DNA of 64,000 nucleotides from Tranzscheliella williamsii (taxonomy: Eukaryota > Basidiomycota > Ustilaginomycetes > Ustilaginales > Ustilaginaceae), in NCBI GenBank assembly GCA_023212725.1, contig JALBYF010000042.1, positions 107,893-171,892 of the forward strand, given 5' to 3'. The position numbers and the translations under genes were made by a program. The notes under the pieces are model-generated. The model was not told the DNA's origin. It searched no databases and saw only the letters and a program-made list of their open reading frames with translations. How positions within the stretch are numbered: the stretch's first letter is position 1; every line of letters begins with the position of its first letter. Below are positions 1-10,893 of the stretch, piece by piece.

Positions 1-716
1 CCCTCCTTGTTCGAACGCAACTAGATTTTCCCCCATCCTCCGCTCGAGCCTGTGCGGGTTGCGCCTGCGAGATCTTAAGCATTAGTCCAAACCAAACGGC
101 AGACACACCAGATGGAGTCTGAGAGAATGCTTAGCTTGCTTGTTGCGGCAGCATGGGATGCACACGTGGTGCGCTAGAGCGTATGTGTGGGTGTGGGAGA
201 GGAGTAAAGAGTAGAAAGTACAAGTTTTGGAAAAGGAGGGAAAGAGGCGAGATAGCAGGGGCGGTTAGCAAGAACGCAGATGCTGATCCAGGCTGAAACC
301 AATGGTATCTCGAGAGGCTAGCGGCGATAAGCACGCAGAGTCATAGCGAGAACGAAGACGTGGAATTCCTTACCCCGTCGTACTGGTGTATTGTCAGCCA
401 AGATCGGCCTCCAAAGCCGTTGCTTTACCGCCACTGTTCCTCTTTTTTTGACGTGGTGTAGATGTGGGTGAATGCGATGTGAATGTCGTAGCAGTCTAGC
501 CGCGTAAGGCAACAGGACCATGAGTGTTGTTGGCCGACCAAGTCCGCATCAGGACTTGCATAAGGCAATTGCTGCGATCATGCGACTGGACAAGGCACGA
601 CAGTTGGCCAAGCCGAGGGCTATGCTCTCAAAAACAGCTTTCTCGTCCGACCGATGAAACCGAGAAACCGAAACCAGATCTTCCCCCCCATCTTCTGTAG
701 TAGAACAGGAGACAGC
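1..716. other. no gene seen (left edge)
   Basis: No convincing coding frame on either strand. The stretch lies downstream of the eL42 stop codon and probably holds its 3' UTR, plus flanking sequence of a gene beyond the window edge. The short open frames here have no recognisable protein character. Confidence 0.5.
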
Positions 717-1406
717 TTAGAAGACAAGGGCGGCGTTCTTCTGCTTCTTGTCACCACCGAGCTCGAAGTGCTTGCATCGCTTGAGGGCGACGTGGGATCG
801 GTACTTGCACTGGGTGCACTCGAGACGGAGGACGACCTTCTTGGTGGTCTTGGCCTTCTTGTGGAAGACGGGCTTGGTCTGACCACCGTAACCCTTCTGC
901 TTCCTGTCGTAACGTCGCTTGCCCTGGGCGTACAAAGAAGCCTTACCAGTCTTGTACTGGGTGATCTTGTGAGGGCTGTTGTTCGAGCATAAAGCGAACA
1001 GAAAACGTAGGTGAGCTGGCAAGTCCTCCCGAACCGTCCTAACAGAACAACGTCGACGAGCAGCACAGAACCAGCCCGCCCGAGATCCCATCTCTGCCTT
1101 TCCCCTTCGCATTGCCTGCCCCCTTCAGCCGGAACGGCCGTATGGATACCGAAGCATGTTCGTGTGCGGATCCTGAGGCACCGCGCCTCTGCTTGGCCAC
1201 CACTATTTGCAATGTAAATGCATCTAGTAGTTCCACCAACGATGCAACCTCATCCCAGCCTAGATCCTCCCATCTACTACTGCGATCATCCCCAAGCTGG
1301 TTGGCTCTGTGCTGTCGTCTGTTGCGGTGAAGATGAAAACTCACGTGTGCTTCTTGCAGGGCTTGCCCTTGCAGTAAGTCCTTCGGGTCTTGGGAACGTT
1401 GACCAT
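717..1406 (-). CDS. RPL42: 60S ribosomal protein eL42 (L44/L36a)
   Basis: Structural protein of the large cytosolic ribosomal subunit near the tRNA exit site. Two exons: complement(717..975, 1345..1406), joined by a 369-nt GTGAGT...CAG intron that splits a Thr codon. The spliced product is 106 residues, the exact length usual for the family. It starts [14 protein letters not shown] and ends NAALVF, and carries the family's cysteine pairs (C12/C17 region and the CTQC region). Residue 56 is proline (GGQTKP); family knowledge links Pro56 to cycloheximide sensitivity and Gln56 to resistance. It is divergent from the eL14 gene 1.4 kb away. A longer uninterrupted frame through exon 2 is only readthrough into the intron. 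Confidence 0.95.
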
Positions 1407-2812
1407 TTTGCTGATGAGAATAAGAACAGGGGTGACAGACGGAAAGATAAGGCACAGAGAGACAATGCGAATGATTAGACAGATGTTTAGATACGGCGGT
1501 GGATGTCCGAGAATGAGGGTGGACAATTGTTCCTTGCACGTGTCGGAATTGCAGGTAGGTTGTTGGAGGCTGGAATGCAGAGGCGGCAGCGCTGGTAGTC
1601 GGACCGTGCAGGTGTTGTCGGTGGCGATGGTGTAGGTGCTTTGGCGGGTGTATACTCACTCTGATTGCTGTGGACTTGAGGTTTGGTGGAGAAGGACAAG
1701 GTATCGAAAGGCTCAGCTGTCTCGATGATGGCGACCGCACTCGGCCGCTGCTATGCTTAGACGGCCTCGCCAAGTCCTTGCTGGCTGGGCTTCCGCGCGC
1801 TTGACTCATCTAGCATTGGCACACATAGCCAGACAAGTCGCCCGGCCCTGGAATAGCGTACAACCACCGAGTTCAAATAATAGGCCATTGAAATCGACCC
1901 GACCCAGGGGACTCAGTCACGTGAAAGTTCGGCCGAAATAATGTGATCTCCTTCCCCGCTTCGTTTCATCCGCCCAGAGGCTGTCTATAAACACCATATA
2001 CGCCTCATAAGCATCCACATCAGCTGCGCAGCTGTCTAACTTGACAAAGAAGCGTGATATGGGGGTGGTACGAGGCCGGAAGAGACTGTGAGCCTATATC
2101 AAAGATGTACTAGACCCAGACGGTTGGAAGGTGTGCAGAGGCAAATCACGTGCATCCTAGATATTCAAAATTGTTGTTCAGATTAGTTTTGCGAAGTGTA
2201 GCGTCTAGTAGTCAGCGAAGCTAGAGCCTAGACAGACTGACAAGGCAGACTGACCAAGCTTACACGGTCCGCGAGCGAGAGAGCCATTCGAGCTTCCTCG
2301 TCGTCGATCAGCCTTCCTTGATCTCTGCTACGCCCATCACCATCCTCTCAAGAAAGTGAGTACTGCTCGACCCATATCGCCAGCATCTATCGCCTATTCA
2401 GCGGACAAGGAGTAGGCATCAGCACGGGGAGACACATGTACCAGCAACGTGCAATCGGATCGGCAGGTAGAATGTGGACCACAGTCCATTGGTGGACGTA
2501 CGCTTGACTGTAGCTGACGCTGGTGTACACTTACACCAACTCGAGAAAGACAGTAGCTTGCAGTGAAGCCAAGTCGCTAGTGGAGCTGCGGTGACAGGCA
2601 CGATCTAGGGACGGACAGGCTGAATCAGTCTTGTGGTCACAGGGAGGCGGACCATGTTGGCCAAGACCGGAGACCTGATGGCCAAGTTGGGGCAACAGAG
2701 CTACGAATAGCAATACTGACCTCAATCCTTCTTTTCCGTCCCTCCACTCGCTTTGCTGTTCTCAACCCGACAACGACTGCCTCTTCTGCTACTACGCCAT
2801 CAGACATACATA
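1407..2812. promoter_or_regulatory. shared upstream region of divergent ribosomal protein genes
   Basis: A 1.4-kb gap between the start codons of eL42 (-) and eL14 (+). No protein-like frame was seen. It must hold both promoters. A TCTATAAACAC segment lies near 1983. An AAAGTGAGTACT near 2353 could be the donor of a 5' UTR intron of eL14, but no matching acceptor could be assigned with confidence. Co-regulation of the two genes is an inference from the arrangement. Confidence 0.4.
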
Positions 2813-3676
2813 ATGCCTGCATCATTCAAGCGATACGTCGAGGTTGGCCGTGTTGTCCTCATCGACAACGGCCCCGCCGCCGGCAAGCTCGCCGTCATTG
2901 TCGAGATCATCGACCACAACAGGGTAAGTCTTCAACCTCCCATTGCGGAATGATCGTCTTTCGAAGCACGGTGAACGGCTTGGGTAGATTGGATCGACGA
3001 AGTAGAAAGATTCATCAGCGGGAGGGGAAATTGGTTCAGGAGGAGATCATGTCGATGAAACGTCCTTGCTCCGCACAACCCTCTCACCGGAAATGGGCGG
3101 GATACGGTTTCAAGGTTCTGCTTCTGCGGGTCACAGCAGATTGGTGCACTTGAAAGAGGTGCTTGCGGCTTTTTGCTGTTCAACAGGTCAACTCAGGCTG
3201 ATCGTAGGCCGTTCGACGACAAGATGGAAGGTTCAGTGATACATCGACGCTCCTTGTATGGAGCCCAGACAAAGGCCCAATGCCACAAGCCGTGCTTTGC
3301 TAGACGATCTTCCCTGGCTATGATACAGCTACTCATCTTCATTGTGTTTTTGGTGCTTTTGCTTTCGTACGTCCTACAGGCCATCATTGACGGTCCCACG
3401 ACTGGCGTCGCCCGACAGCCCTTCCCCTACAAGCACCTCACCCTCACCAAGTTGACTGTTCCCGGTCTTCCCCGTGCTGCTGGTACCCCTATCGTGAAGA
3501 AGTTCTTCGACAAGGCCCAGGTGGTCGAGAAGTGGAGCCAGTCCGGCTGGGCCAAGAAGCGTGAGGCCATGAAGGCTCGACGTGCCACCTCCGACTTTGA
3601 CCGCTTCAACGTTATGCTTCTCAAGAAGCAGCGACGAAACGTACTCTCCCCCGCCGTCAAGAAGGCCTCTGCTTAA
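2813..3676 (+). CDS. RPL14: 60S ribosomal protein eL14
   Basis: Large-subunit ribosomal protein. Two exons: 2813..2923 and 3380..3676, joined in phase 0 by a 456-nt intron (GTAAGT donor, CTACAG acceptor). The spliced protein is 135 residues, close to the usual fungal length. Exon 1 encodes the N-terminal KOW-like segment ([20 protein letters not shown]). Exon 2 encodes the helical tail, with the DGPTTGV stretch, a basic [12 protein letters not shown] region and the end SPAVKKASA. The ATG is the only one that keeps the conserved [14 protein letters not shown] start. The intron is long for this genome, and ribosomal protein introns often host snoRNAs. I looked for C/D boxes and found no convincing pair. 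Confidence 0.95.
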
Positions 3677-4991
3677 TTCATTGTTCCCTGAACAGTCAAT
3701 CTCGGTACCGTCTCCCGGTCGCTAGTCTCTTTTTCCTGCAGCATCTTCTCCTATATACACAATGGACGCTTCGAGGTGGTAATCGTGCCTCTTGGCGTTT
3801 TTCAGCGATTGACACTTCTTGTGTTATCGCGGAAGAGTTGCATCCCTTCTTCCCTTACAACTGCTTTTCAGCCATGGTGCCATCTTCCAACCCCGTTTCT
3901 GGGCACTTTGGTTCGTTGGCACGTTGGGTGCCCTCGCACCTTCCTTCTCATGTACTATGCATTCTCCCACCTCCAGATCAGAACGGGGTCAAAAATACAT
4001 CTCCGCACACATTCCAACGTGAAGCCTGTTGACGATTTAACACCTGATGCAAACCACTCCAGCGCATGTGGCCAAAGCTTGAAACGTGTTCGAACGCCTG
4101 TGCTTGGGGTGCTCATGGGGAAGGAAGGACCAGGACGACAAGGCAAGCGTGCTCTAAATGCACGAGCACAGCGGGACACAGTTGGAAGTCCTCGGCAAAA
4201 ACGGCCGGAGAAATCACAGTACATCCGCCACACAAAGACAACAAACATTCTACGATGTAAGTGAGAACGAGAAGGAGTATGAGGCTGGCAAGAAGGGATG
4301 AGCTTTGGCTGGACCCTGCATGTCAAGCAGGCTAACTAAGGGCGGTAGGATGAGGACGGTAAGACGGTTCTACGATGAGAGATCGTTTCCGTCTTGCCAA
4401 TTTGGTTACCTGAGTGAATACAAAAGGCTCCAATACATTTATCGGCCGATAGCCACGTAATCCGTTCCTCGACGATGATGATATGCTCTGGATTGACGAC
4501 ATCCTTCGGGTCTGTGCTCGGCGACTTGGATGACAAGGCAGCGCGCCGGGATAAGTACGCATATCCTTCTTGCCTATCCTCTGCCGTCATTGCATTTACT
4601 CGACGTCGCCATTCAGCCAGAATCCTTCAACCCATCTAGTAGTCATAGTTCCAGTCGTCAAGCGTACAGCAGCATCGCAGGATCGAAAGCTGTGTTGCAC
4701 CCTAACGACAAATCGGGCGACATCGTGCCGAGCATTCAAAGTCGTAACGACCCTCTTCTGAACAGCTCACACCTCGCCCATCCCATCACGCTCTTGAAAT
4801 CAGATAAGGCTTCTCAAACACTGATACCTTCACCCATTGTGGGATTCACCTGGCCCTCATTGAACAGTTCGCAATGATCTAATCAAAGGCTACGAGCCAA
4901 ATCGCTTCCAAGGGAGCTTGCATACTTCGGGTCTGCACGAACGAGCCGTTGACTTTGGTGCCGTTCTATTCTTGAGACTTAGCATAGCGAG
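3677..4991. other. intergenic, no gene seen
   Basis: 1.3 kb between eL14 and the ubiquitin hydrolase. Several open frames of 60-160 codons overlap on both strands, but none shows protein-family character. A single ATCAGATAA GATA-type motif lies at 4799-4807, about 185 bases before the hydrolase start. One such match is expected by chance in a window this size. An upstream exon of the hydrolase cannot be excluded. Confidence 0.45.
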
Positions 4992-7900
4992 ATGGGCGAA
5001 CCGTCGCTACCCGGCTCAGCCTCCGGCTTCCGTGCAAGCTTGGAACCGCGCCTGCTCGGAGGCTCGCTCGTCTTTCCCGGCAACAAGTCTGCCAAGTATG
5101 GCGGCAACGAATACGACCCTTCCAGCCATCCAGGTATCCTGAATCTGGGTAACACCTGCTTCCTGAACTCTGTGCTTCAAGCTATCGCCAATACACGAGA
5201 CTTTCGGCTGCTCATCCAGGGCCCACCCTCTTTCAACCAGTCTTCTCAGTATGCCGATGATCAGTGTGACCCGTCCGACGCCGCCACTGTGGTCCGGTTC
5301 AGCCAATGGTCCAACAGAACACAGAGCCCCGCTCTTCGCATCAGCGATGAAGAGCATGGGCGCAAGCTGGAAGCAGTCAGCACCGCCAATACCATCCGTA
5401 CCCCGCCACTCAACCACATCTCCGCCGATTCAACAGCCACCGTCAAACCAGGCAAAATCCCTCTTCCTGAAGTGACAATCCCGGAAGATGCAAGTCACGC
5501 CATAGTTGCCACCCCTTCCGCTTCTTCAGCCTCTTACCAGCCCAACGTTGTGGATCTGCCGCTCAACACTGCCTTCCGGCACGTCTTGGAAAAGATCTGG
5601 GCCGACTCGCACAAGGCCCGATCTGCCACCCATATCAACCCCAAAAGGCTCTTGAATCTTCTCGGCAAGAAATACGATCAGTATCTTGAATATGGCCAAC
5701 AAGACGGGCATGAACTTATGCGGCATCTGCTAGATGCGTGTCGTATGGAGGAGTTGGATCTCATCAAAAAGATGCAACCACCCAAGCTTGACAAGCGTCG
5801 TGCGGCGGCTCAGCTCCAGCAGCAGCAGCCAGATCTAACCCTAAACGATGTAGAGAAGGCCCAAACTCTCTTACCTCCCCCGTCGTCGCCGGCAGGCGTC
5901 TCCGCCGAACAACCGCCAAAGGCATCTCAAGAAGATCTCCTGCCTTTCCTCGACCTGCTCTTCTGTGGCAAGCTTGCAAGCATGGTGGTCTGCGAAAGCT
6001 GCAGGAAGGTATCGCACACCTACGAAGACTTCTTTGACATTAGTTTGAGTCTCCGCGACGACAGCCAGAATCCCAAATCGCGCAAGAGGGATCGACTTCG
6101 TAGTATGGCTGATCGCTGGCGCCGTGCTACACAGACAAGGCCCGTCGTAGACCGAAAAACAGCCGCCGCCGCGAACTTAGCCGCAACAGCATCGGGCACG
6201 AATACGCCTGTCGGTACCCCCATGTTGAGCGAGACAGACGCCAGTGACGTCGATTCCAACGCCTTGCGTCCGAGGAAAACAGCTGGTTTATTGTCCCCCG
6301 AGGACGGTCGGAGTCGGTTCCAGTTAAGGAAGAAGAGTATCGGGAAGAGTGCGGCTGCTCGGCACGAAAAGAAGGGCGCTACATCAGGAAGTGAGATGGA
6401 ACCTGACTTCCCAGACATGGCCTCCCTCTCCTTAGCACCCACAGGCTCAAGGCAGTACGTCGACTCGGCACCGCCGTCAGCAGGCGAAGATAACGGCGAC
6501 GCCCGCACCGGCTCCAGACTGCCCAGGATGCTCGGAAGCGGCGTTGACAGCAGCCGCGACTCCAGTCCCAACCCGCCAAATGGCGGCAGAGCAATCGCCC
6601 CAACAGCTACGAATCAGCGGCCACCGCTTCGGTCGACAAAGTCCACTTCGCATCAATCTGCCTACATTGCACGCATCCTGGCTGACGATCCTACAGCGGC
6701 CGCGCCCAACCCTTTGCCTCGCCCACTGACCTCCGCATCGCCTCTTTACGATGTCGTTTCCGCAGCGACTACTGGCCAAGCCCATAGCGTACCAGGCTTC
6801 TTTCGTTCGGCTACCGGCGCAACCGCCAGGAAAGATCCGATGGCGGAATTCGAGGTAGACCCTAACTCATTAGGCGCGAAGAGGCGGCAGAGAATACGAG
6901 AGGAGCAAGCGTCCACAGGCCTTATCACCGCACTGCGGCACTTTACTAGCGTGGAGGTGCTGGACGGGGACAATAGCTTTGCCTGCAAGAATTGTTGGAA
7001 AATGGCAAACCCGCCAACCGCACAGGAGCGCGAGGAGATCCGACATAGAAGGAGACGCAAAGGCACCGTCGCTGCAGACCTGGATGACGAGGAAGCCAGT
7101 GAGCCCAGCAGCTCCGAAGGCGCTTCTGACCACGGTCGCATACCGGCGGTGCAACAAATCGCAAAACCGGCCACGCAGAGCAACAGTGGAGCCATACAAG
7201 TCACGGTCGAATCAACTACTCACAATAAGCTGGCCAAAGACGGCAACCAAATCTCGTCCCTCGCCACCTCACCGTTGTCGCCACCATCCACCGGACACAA
7301 GCTTCCCACCATCTCCATGACGCCTTCCGAGGTCCGCGGCGATTTCTCAGCAGGTGCGCTGAGTGTAGACGCTGGTCTTGATCAAACGCCCGCGCCCGTG
7401 GAAATACAGACAGCACAAATATCTACAGACAGGACTTCGCATGGTTCAGTTGGAACTTCGCCTGGTTCCAAGGTCAGTAGCTCCGCTGGCAGTGTCACGC
7501 AACACCACCTGGATTCCGAATCAAGCCTTAGTAGCGAATCTGGTAGACCAAGGTACGGCGGTGAATATGAGACGGGCACGGAAAGCGACCGATCTGGCCT
7601 TTCGACCGGCACGGACGGGTCTGCGCAGTCTGGCGCTGACAACACCGACACTGAGGCGAGCGGAGCAGATTCAAGGGACAGCGCTGATGGCAGCGAAAAA
7701 CGCAAGAGATCAACGCAGAGCCTGCCTCGACGAGCCTTGAAGCGCTATCTTATCGCTTCTGCCCCTCCCGTCCTCATTTTTCACCTGAAACGGTTCCAGG
7801 CCACAGGTCGTGGGTTCGTATCCGGCCTAGCTGGCTTCAAGAAGATTGATGATCAGGTTACCTTTCCAGAGTACCTGGACATCACTCCGTGGCTGGCGCC

Positions 7901-9074
7901 TCCGCGGGAGGAATACGACCGACGCGGACGACTGAAAGCATCCAGTGACCCGCTCGCCATCAGGAAACGTGCCGAGGAAGAAGCCAGACGAGCGGGTATG
8001 GACGCGCGACACGTCCAGGTCGAAGTCGAAAGCCGGCAGGGCCGGCGTCATAAGCCAAAAGCAAGGGGAGGTGATCGAACAGGCCGAAGGCACGGCAGGT
8101 GGTCTTGGCATCTGCGAGAGCCTGATCAGCAGAAGCAGCATGCAGCATCAAATCACCTGTCCCCGTCCGCAGCCGCTAATGGAAATGTAGGGGAGGACGC
8201 GGAAGTCAAGGCAACTGGTGGCACAGAGATCATTCTATCCACCATGCGGAGGCCCAAAACTGAGTACCGCTTATACGCCGTCATTGTGCATCAAGGCTCG
8301 CTCTCGGCCGGTCACTACACAGCCTACGTTCTGTCTGACCGCATCAAAGTCAAGGATCTACAGAAAGATTTGGTTGCGCGGTCTGCCCCAGCTAGCCGTA
8401 CGAACACTCCAGCGCCGCCCACAGCGCTTCAGGGCGCATCAGGTGCCAATGCGCACAAGCCGGACGGCAGTAACAGTGGGCAAATGTTCCTTGGAGGCTC
8501 GTCCAACAGGACAGTGGGCGTTACCACCGCGACGTCTGCCAATGTGCCAGCTCGACCCGCTTCGGCTGCCCCTGCACCGTTGGCCGCGGCTACTATGACG
8601 ATGACTTCATCCACTTCTTCTGTCAGCAGTACCAGCTCCACGAGCAACGCCATCCGACCGCAGACATCCACATCATCGCTCGAGACTGACGAAAGCAGGA
8701 CGTCTTCACAGTCAGCCTCTGATGTCCCGAACATCATCCGGCCCAAACCGCGGCTGAAACCGATGTCCTCGTGGGATAGTTTTGACGAGCTGGAACAGCT
8801 GCGTGGCGCCGCCACGCCGACCGCTTCAGGCGAGCGCTCGGCGCCTGGCGATGCCGCATCGGCCCCTGCAGCCGACCCCGCCGCCGCTGCCGGCGCGACG
8901 GGCCATAGGAATGCAGCACAGCACGAGGCTGCGGCCGATGACGACGATGTCGATGCCCGCAAGACGGACGACCGCAGAAGGTGGGTCTACACGTCTGACA
9001 CCATCGTCCGCGCGGCGACGATCGACGAAGTCCTCCGCGCCAAGGCCTACATGCTCTTCTACGAGCGTGTCTAG
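4992..9074 (+). CDS. ubiquitin carboxyl-terminal hydrolase (USP/UBP family C19)
   Basis: Cysteine protease removing ubiquitin from proteins. One uninterrupted frame of 1360 residues. The Cys box (NLGNTCFLNSVLQ, catalytic Cys about residue 56) lies near the N-terminus. The His box (YRLYAVIVHQGS...AGHYTAYV, catalytic His about residue 1108) is far downstream. A zinc-ribbon-like pair of CXXC motifs (CESC about residue 331, CKNC about 663) is split by a long Ser/Thr/Pro-rich insert. The PPVLIFHLKRF segment lies near residue 925. The catalytic domain is thus expanded by low-complexity inserts, including a poly-Ala/Ser/Thr tract before the final RRWVYTSDTIVRAATIDEV and MLFYERV end. The layout resembles the Ubp16/USP16-45 group, but the subfamily is an inference. 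An in-frame TAG lies 9 bases before the ATG, supporting this start unless an upstream exon splices in. Confidence 0.9.
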   Translation: MGEPSLPGSASGFRASLEPRLLGGSLVFPGNKSAKYGGNEYDPSSHPGILNLGNTCFLNSVLQAIANTRDFRLLIQGPPSFNQSSQYADDQCDPSDAATVVRFSQWSNRTQSPALRISDEEHGRKLEAVSTANTIRTPPLNHISADSTATVKPGKIPLPEVTIPEDASHAIVATPSASSASYQPNVVDLPLNTAFRHVLEKIWADSHKARSATHINPKRLLNLLGKKYDQYLEYGQQDGHELMRHLLDACRMEELDLIKKMQPPKLDKRRAAAQLQQQQPDLTLNDVEKAQTLLPPPSSPAGVSAEQPPKASQEDLLPFLDLLFCGKLASMVVCESCRKVSHTYEDFFDISLSLRDDSQNPKSRKRDRLRSMADRWRRATQTRPVVDRKTAAAANLAATASGTNTPVGTPMLSETDASDVDSNALRPRKTAGLLSPEDGRSRFQLRKKSIGKSAAARHEKKGATSGSEMEPDFPDMASLSLAPTGSRQYVDSAPPSAGEDNGDARTGSRLPRMLGSGVDSSRDSSPNPPNGGRAIAPTATNQRPPLRSTKSTSHQSAYIARILADDPTAAAPNPLPRPLTSASPLYDVVSAATTGQAHSVPGFFRSATGATARKDPMAEFEVDPNSLGAKRRQRIREEQASTGLITALRHFTSVEVLDGDNSFACKNCWKMANPPTAQEREEIRHRRRRKGTVAADLDDEEASEPSSSEGASDHGRIPAVQQIAKPATQSNSGAIQVTVESTTHNKLAKDGNQISSLATSPLSPPSTGHKLPTISMTPSEVRGDFSAGALSVDAGLDQTPAPVEIQTAQISTDRTSHGSVGTSPGSKVSSSAGSVTQHHLDSESSLSSESGRPRYGGEYETGTESDRSGLSTGTDGSAQSGADNTDTEASGADSRDSADGSEKRKRSTQSLPRRALKRYLIASAPPVLIFHLKRFQATGRGFVSGLAGFKKIDDQVTFPEYLDITPWLAPPREEYDRRGRLKASSDPLAIRKRAEEEARRAGMDARHVQVEVESRQGRRHKPKARGGDRTGRRHGRWSWHLREPDQQKQHAASNHLSPSAAANGNVGEDAEVKATGGTEIILSTMRRPKTEYRLYAVIVHQGSLSAGHYTAYVLSDRIKVKDLQKDLVARSAPASRTNTPAPPTALQGASGANAHKPDGSNSGQMFLGGSSNRTVGVTTATSANVPARPASAAPAPLAAATMTMTSSTSSVSSTSSTSNAIRPQTSTSSLETDESRTSSQSASDVPNIIRPKPRLKPMSSWDSFDELEQLRGAATPTASGERSAPGDAASAPAADPAAAAGATGHRNAAQHEAAADDDDVDARKTDDRRRWVYTSDTIVRAATIDEVLRAKAYMLFYERV

Positions 9075-9315
9075 CAGACCGCGCCAACGCCCTGGCACGC
9101 CAGCACAGCCACGCCCGACTCCACAGCAACTAGCATGACTCGCTGCGCGCTTGCCCGCGCAGGCCCGTTACGAAGGACCTCTTCGCTCTGCCATCTGCAC
9201 TTTGCATTCAACATTATGTATCTCTTGCATAGCACGTATACAATAGGATTACCGGATCTGTATTTGGCACACTGTGTTGCCTGCTTCGTGACGGGGTCAC
9301 GGGCCGTAACCATGT

Positions 9316-10893
9316 TTACAGGAAGTCGTATGCCCTCTTCCTTGTAGTGGTGCCGGGTGGCGGTGGGCTGGGGGTAGAGGTGCGGGTGGCGGGGGTTGGG
9401 GGGGAGGGGTCCGGGGGTGCATCTGCGGTTTTGGACCAGTCCTGGAGCCAGCGGGAGCTGCCGAGGTAGAGGGACTTTTTCGAGGCGTGTGCGCGCGCCT
9501 TGGCCTCGGCCTCGAGCATGGCTGCCTTGTAGGATGCGAGGACTGAGGGCGAGCGCGGGGGGTCGGTGTCGGCCGAAGCGGGGGGCGGTTGCAGGAGGGG
9601 TGTGGTGCACGCGACCTCCTCGAACCGGACTGCCTTGCCGGCGGCGCGCCGCGCGGTCAGAGCCGCCTCGGGCCGCACTATCGTATACCGGCCGGTGGCG
9701 TCCTCGTAGTCGGACGTGTCCTCGCGAGACGCGCGCGACGAGCCGCTGGACGAGCCCGAGCGCGACAGCCGCCTCTCACTCCGCCACGGCTCGACGTTCA
9801 AGCGCCCACCGCGGCGCCGAGCAGCGTTATCCTCCGCATCGGTGGCGTCGCTGGAGTCGGCCGTGGAGGACCAGTCCGACGCCTGGTCCGTAGAGCCGGA
9901 GGGTGAGCAGGAGCGCGCTGGCGCGGCGCCCTCCGCATGCTCTGCAGGTGTGCGCACTGCTGCTGCCGGCAACACCGGCACGGTAGGTGCAACGAACGGC
10001 ACCGCCGCGGGCAAGAACCCGCTGGCGCCAGCTGCGGAAGGTGTCGGTGGAGCGGGCGCGGTATGTACAGGCGCTAGAGCGGATGGTAACCGAGCCGCCA
10101 ACGGCGGCATCTGCCTTGGCTTCTCCGTCTCTTGCCCGACCAGGGGAGCGGTTGCGTCATCGGCGCCTGCGTTGGGTCTCCTCATTACGCCGTCGACGGC
10201 CTTGTGCAGTCCGCGCAGGATACCGAGTGTCCTGCTTGCGCGACGGCCGCCGGCCTGCTGCTGGCCCTGCGCCGCAAGCACAGGAACAGGCAGACCCACC
10301 GCATCGGCCACCCGCTCCGCTTTGGCCTTGGCCTCGCCAAGCTTGTCCATTCTGTCGGCGACTTCGGCCTTCCACGCCATCGGACTCCGCAGCAGCTTTC
10401 CCTTGGCCCGCCACGCGATGCCTGCTCCGACGTTCAACACGCCCGTGCTCGCCAGCAGCCAGTTGCTGACCAGCGAAAACCCTCCCTGGCTGCTGCGCGA
10501 CAGGGTGTCCGCGGCTAGCAGGATCATCAGTGCGCCGAGAAAGCCTGTGCCCCAGTTCGGCCCCAGAAAGGGCAGCGAGTTCTTGAACAGGCGGTTGACA
10601 ACAGGGATGGGTAGCGATAGTTCCGACAGCACGACGATCAGCAGGAGAAGAATGAAGTAGACGTGGTGCAGCGACGACCAGAATACGCCTAGCACAGTGG
10701 TCGGGATGTCGGTCTCTGGGAAGGAACTCGTCGGTGGAAGTGTGACGGAGGGCGATTCCTGCGGCGGGTAGTGGGAAAAGTTGGTTTTGAGCGTGACTAT
10801 TTGCGAAGAGGCGACCAGAATGCATGATACAAGGGTAAGTATCCTGATAGCATTCAGCAATATCCAGCGCTGCAGAAACAGAGGAATGAACAT
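9316..10893 (-). CDS. four-helix membrane protein with long acidic/Ser-rich tail, function unknown
   Basis: A 525-residue protein I cannot assign to a named family with certainty. Four hydrophobic helices are visible: about residues 9-32 (starting ILLNAIRILTLVSCILV), 72-95, 105-127 and 134-157. A long hydrophilic, probably cytosolic tail follows, rich in Ala, Pro, Ser and charged runs. The first helix starts only eight residues from the N-terminus, with no cleavable signal. The last 200 residues are disordered in character and include SRSGSSSGSSRASRED. The gene is convergent with the ubiquitin hydrolase (242 bases between stops). The compact N-terminal four-helix unit followed by a variable tail is a layout common among uncharacterised fungal membrane proteins. 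Long frames on the opposite strand are shadows of its GC-rich codons. Confidence 0.7.
   Translation of the reverse strand: MFIPLFLQRWILLNAIRILTLVSCILVASSQIVTLKTNFSHYPPQESPSVTLPPTSSFPETDIPTTVLGVFWSSLHHVYFILLLLIVVLSELSLPIPVVNRLFKNSLPFLGPNWGTGFLGALMILLAADTLSRSSQGGFSLVSNWLLASTGVLNVGAGIAWRAKGKLLRSPMAWKAEVADRMDKLGEAKAKAERVADAVGLPVPVLAAQGQQQAGGRRASRTLGILRGLHKAVDGVMRRPNAGADDATAPLVGQETEKPRQMPPLAARLPSALAPVHTAPAPPTPSAAGASGFLPAAVPFVAPTVPVLPAAAVRTPAEHAEGAAPARSCSPSGSTDQASDWSSTADSSDATDAEDNAARRRGGRLNVEPWRSERRLSRSGSSSGSSRASREDTSDYEDATGRYTIVRPEAALTARRAAGKAVRFEEVACTTPLLQPPPASADTDPPRSPSVLASYKAAMLEAEAKARAHASKKSLYLGSSRWLQDWSKTADAPPDPSPPTPATRTSTPSPPPPGTTTRKRAYDFL

Noticed and set aside
12..41. GTTCGAACG near the left edge as a tRNA T arm
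   Set aside because: No stem pairing and no upstream tRNA body fits within the window.
2924..3379. C/D-box snoRNA in the long eL14 intron
   Set aside because: Only a mismatched C box (TCGATGA) and distant CTGA words; no terminal stem or C'/D' pair.
4799..4807. ATCAGATAA upstream of the ubiquitin hydrolase
   Set aside because: A single copy; about one is expected by chance in 64 kb, and the gene has no iron link.
5836..5845. TAACCCTAAA, telomere-like word
   Set aside because: Inside the ubiquitin hydrolase coding frame, only one and a half units.
9716..10660. 314-codon plus frame opposite the four-helix membrane protein
   Set aside because: Compositional shadow of the Ala/Pro/Ser-rich tail.
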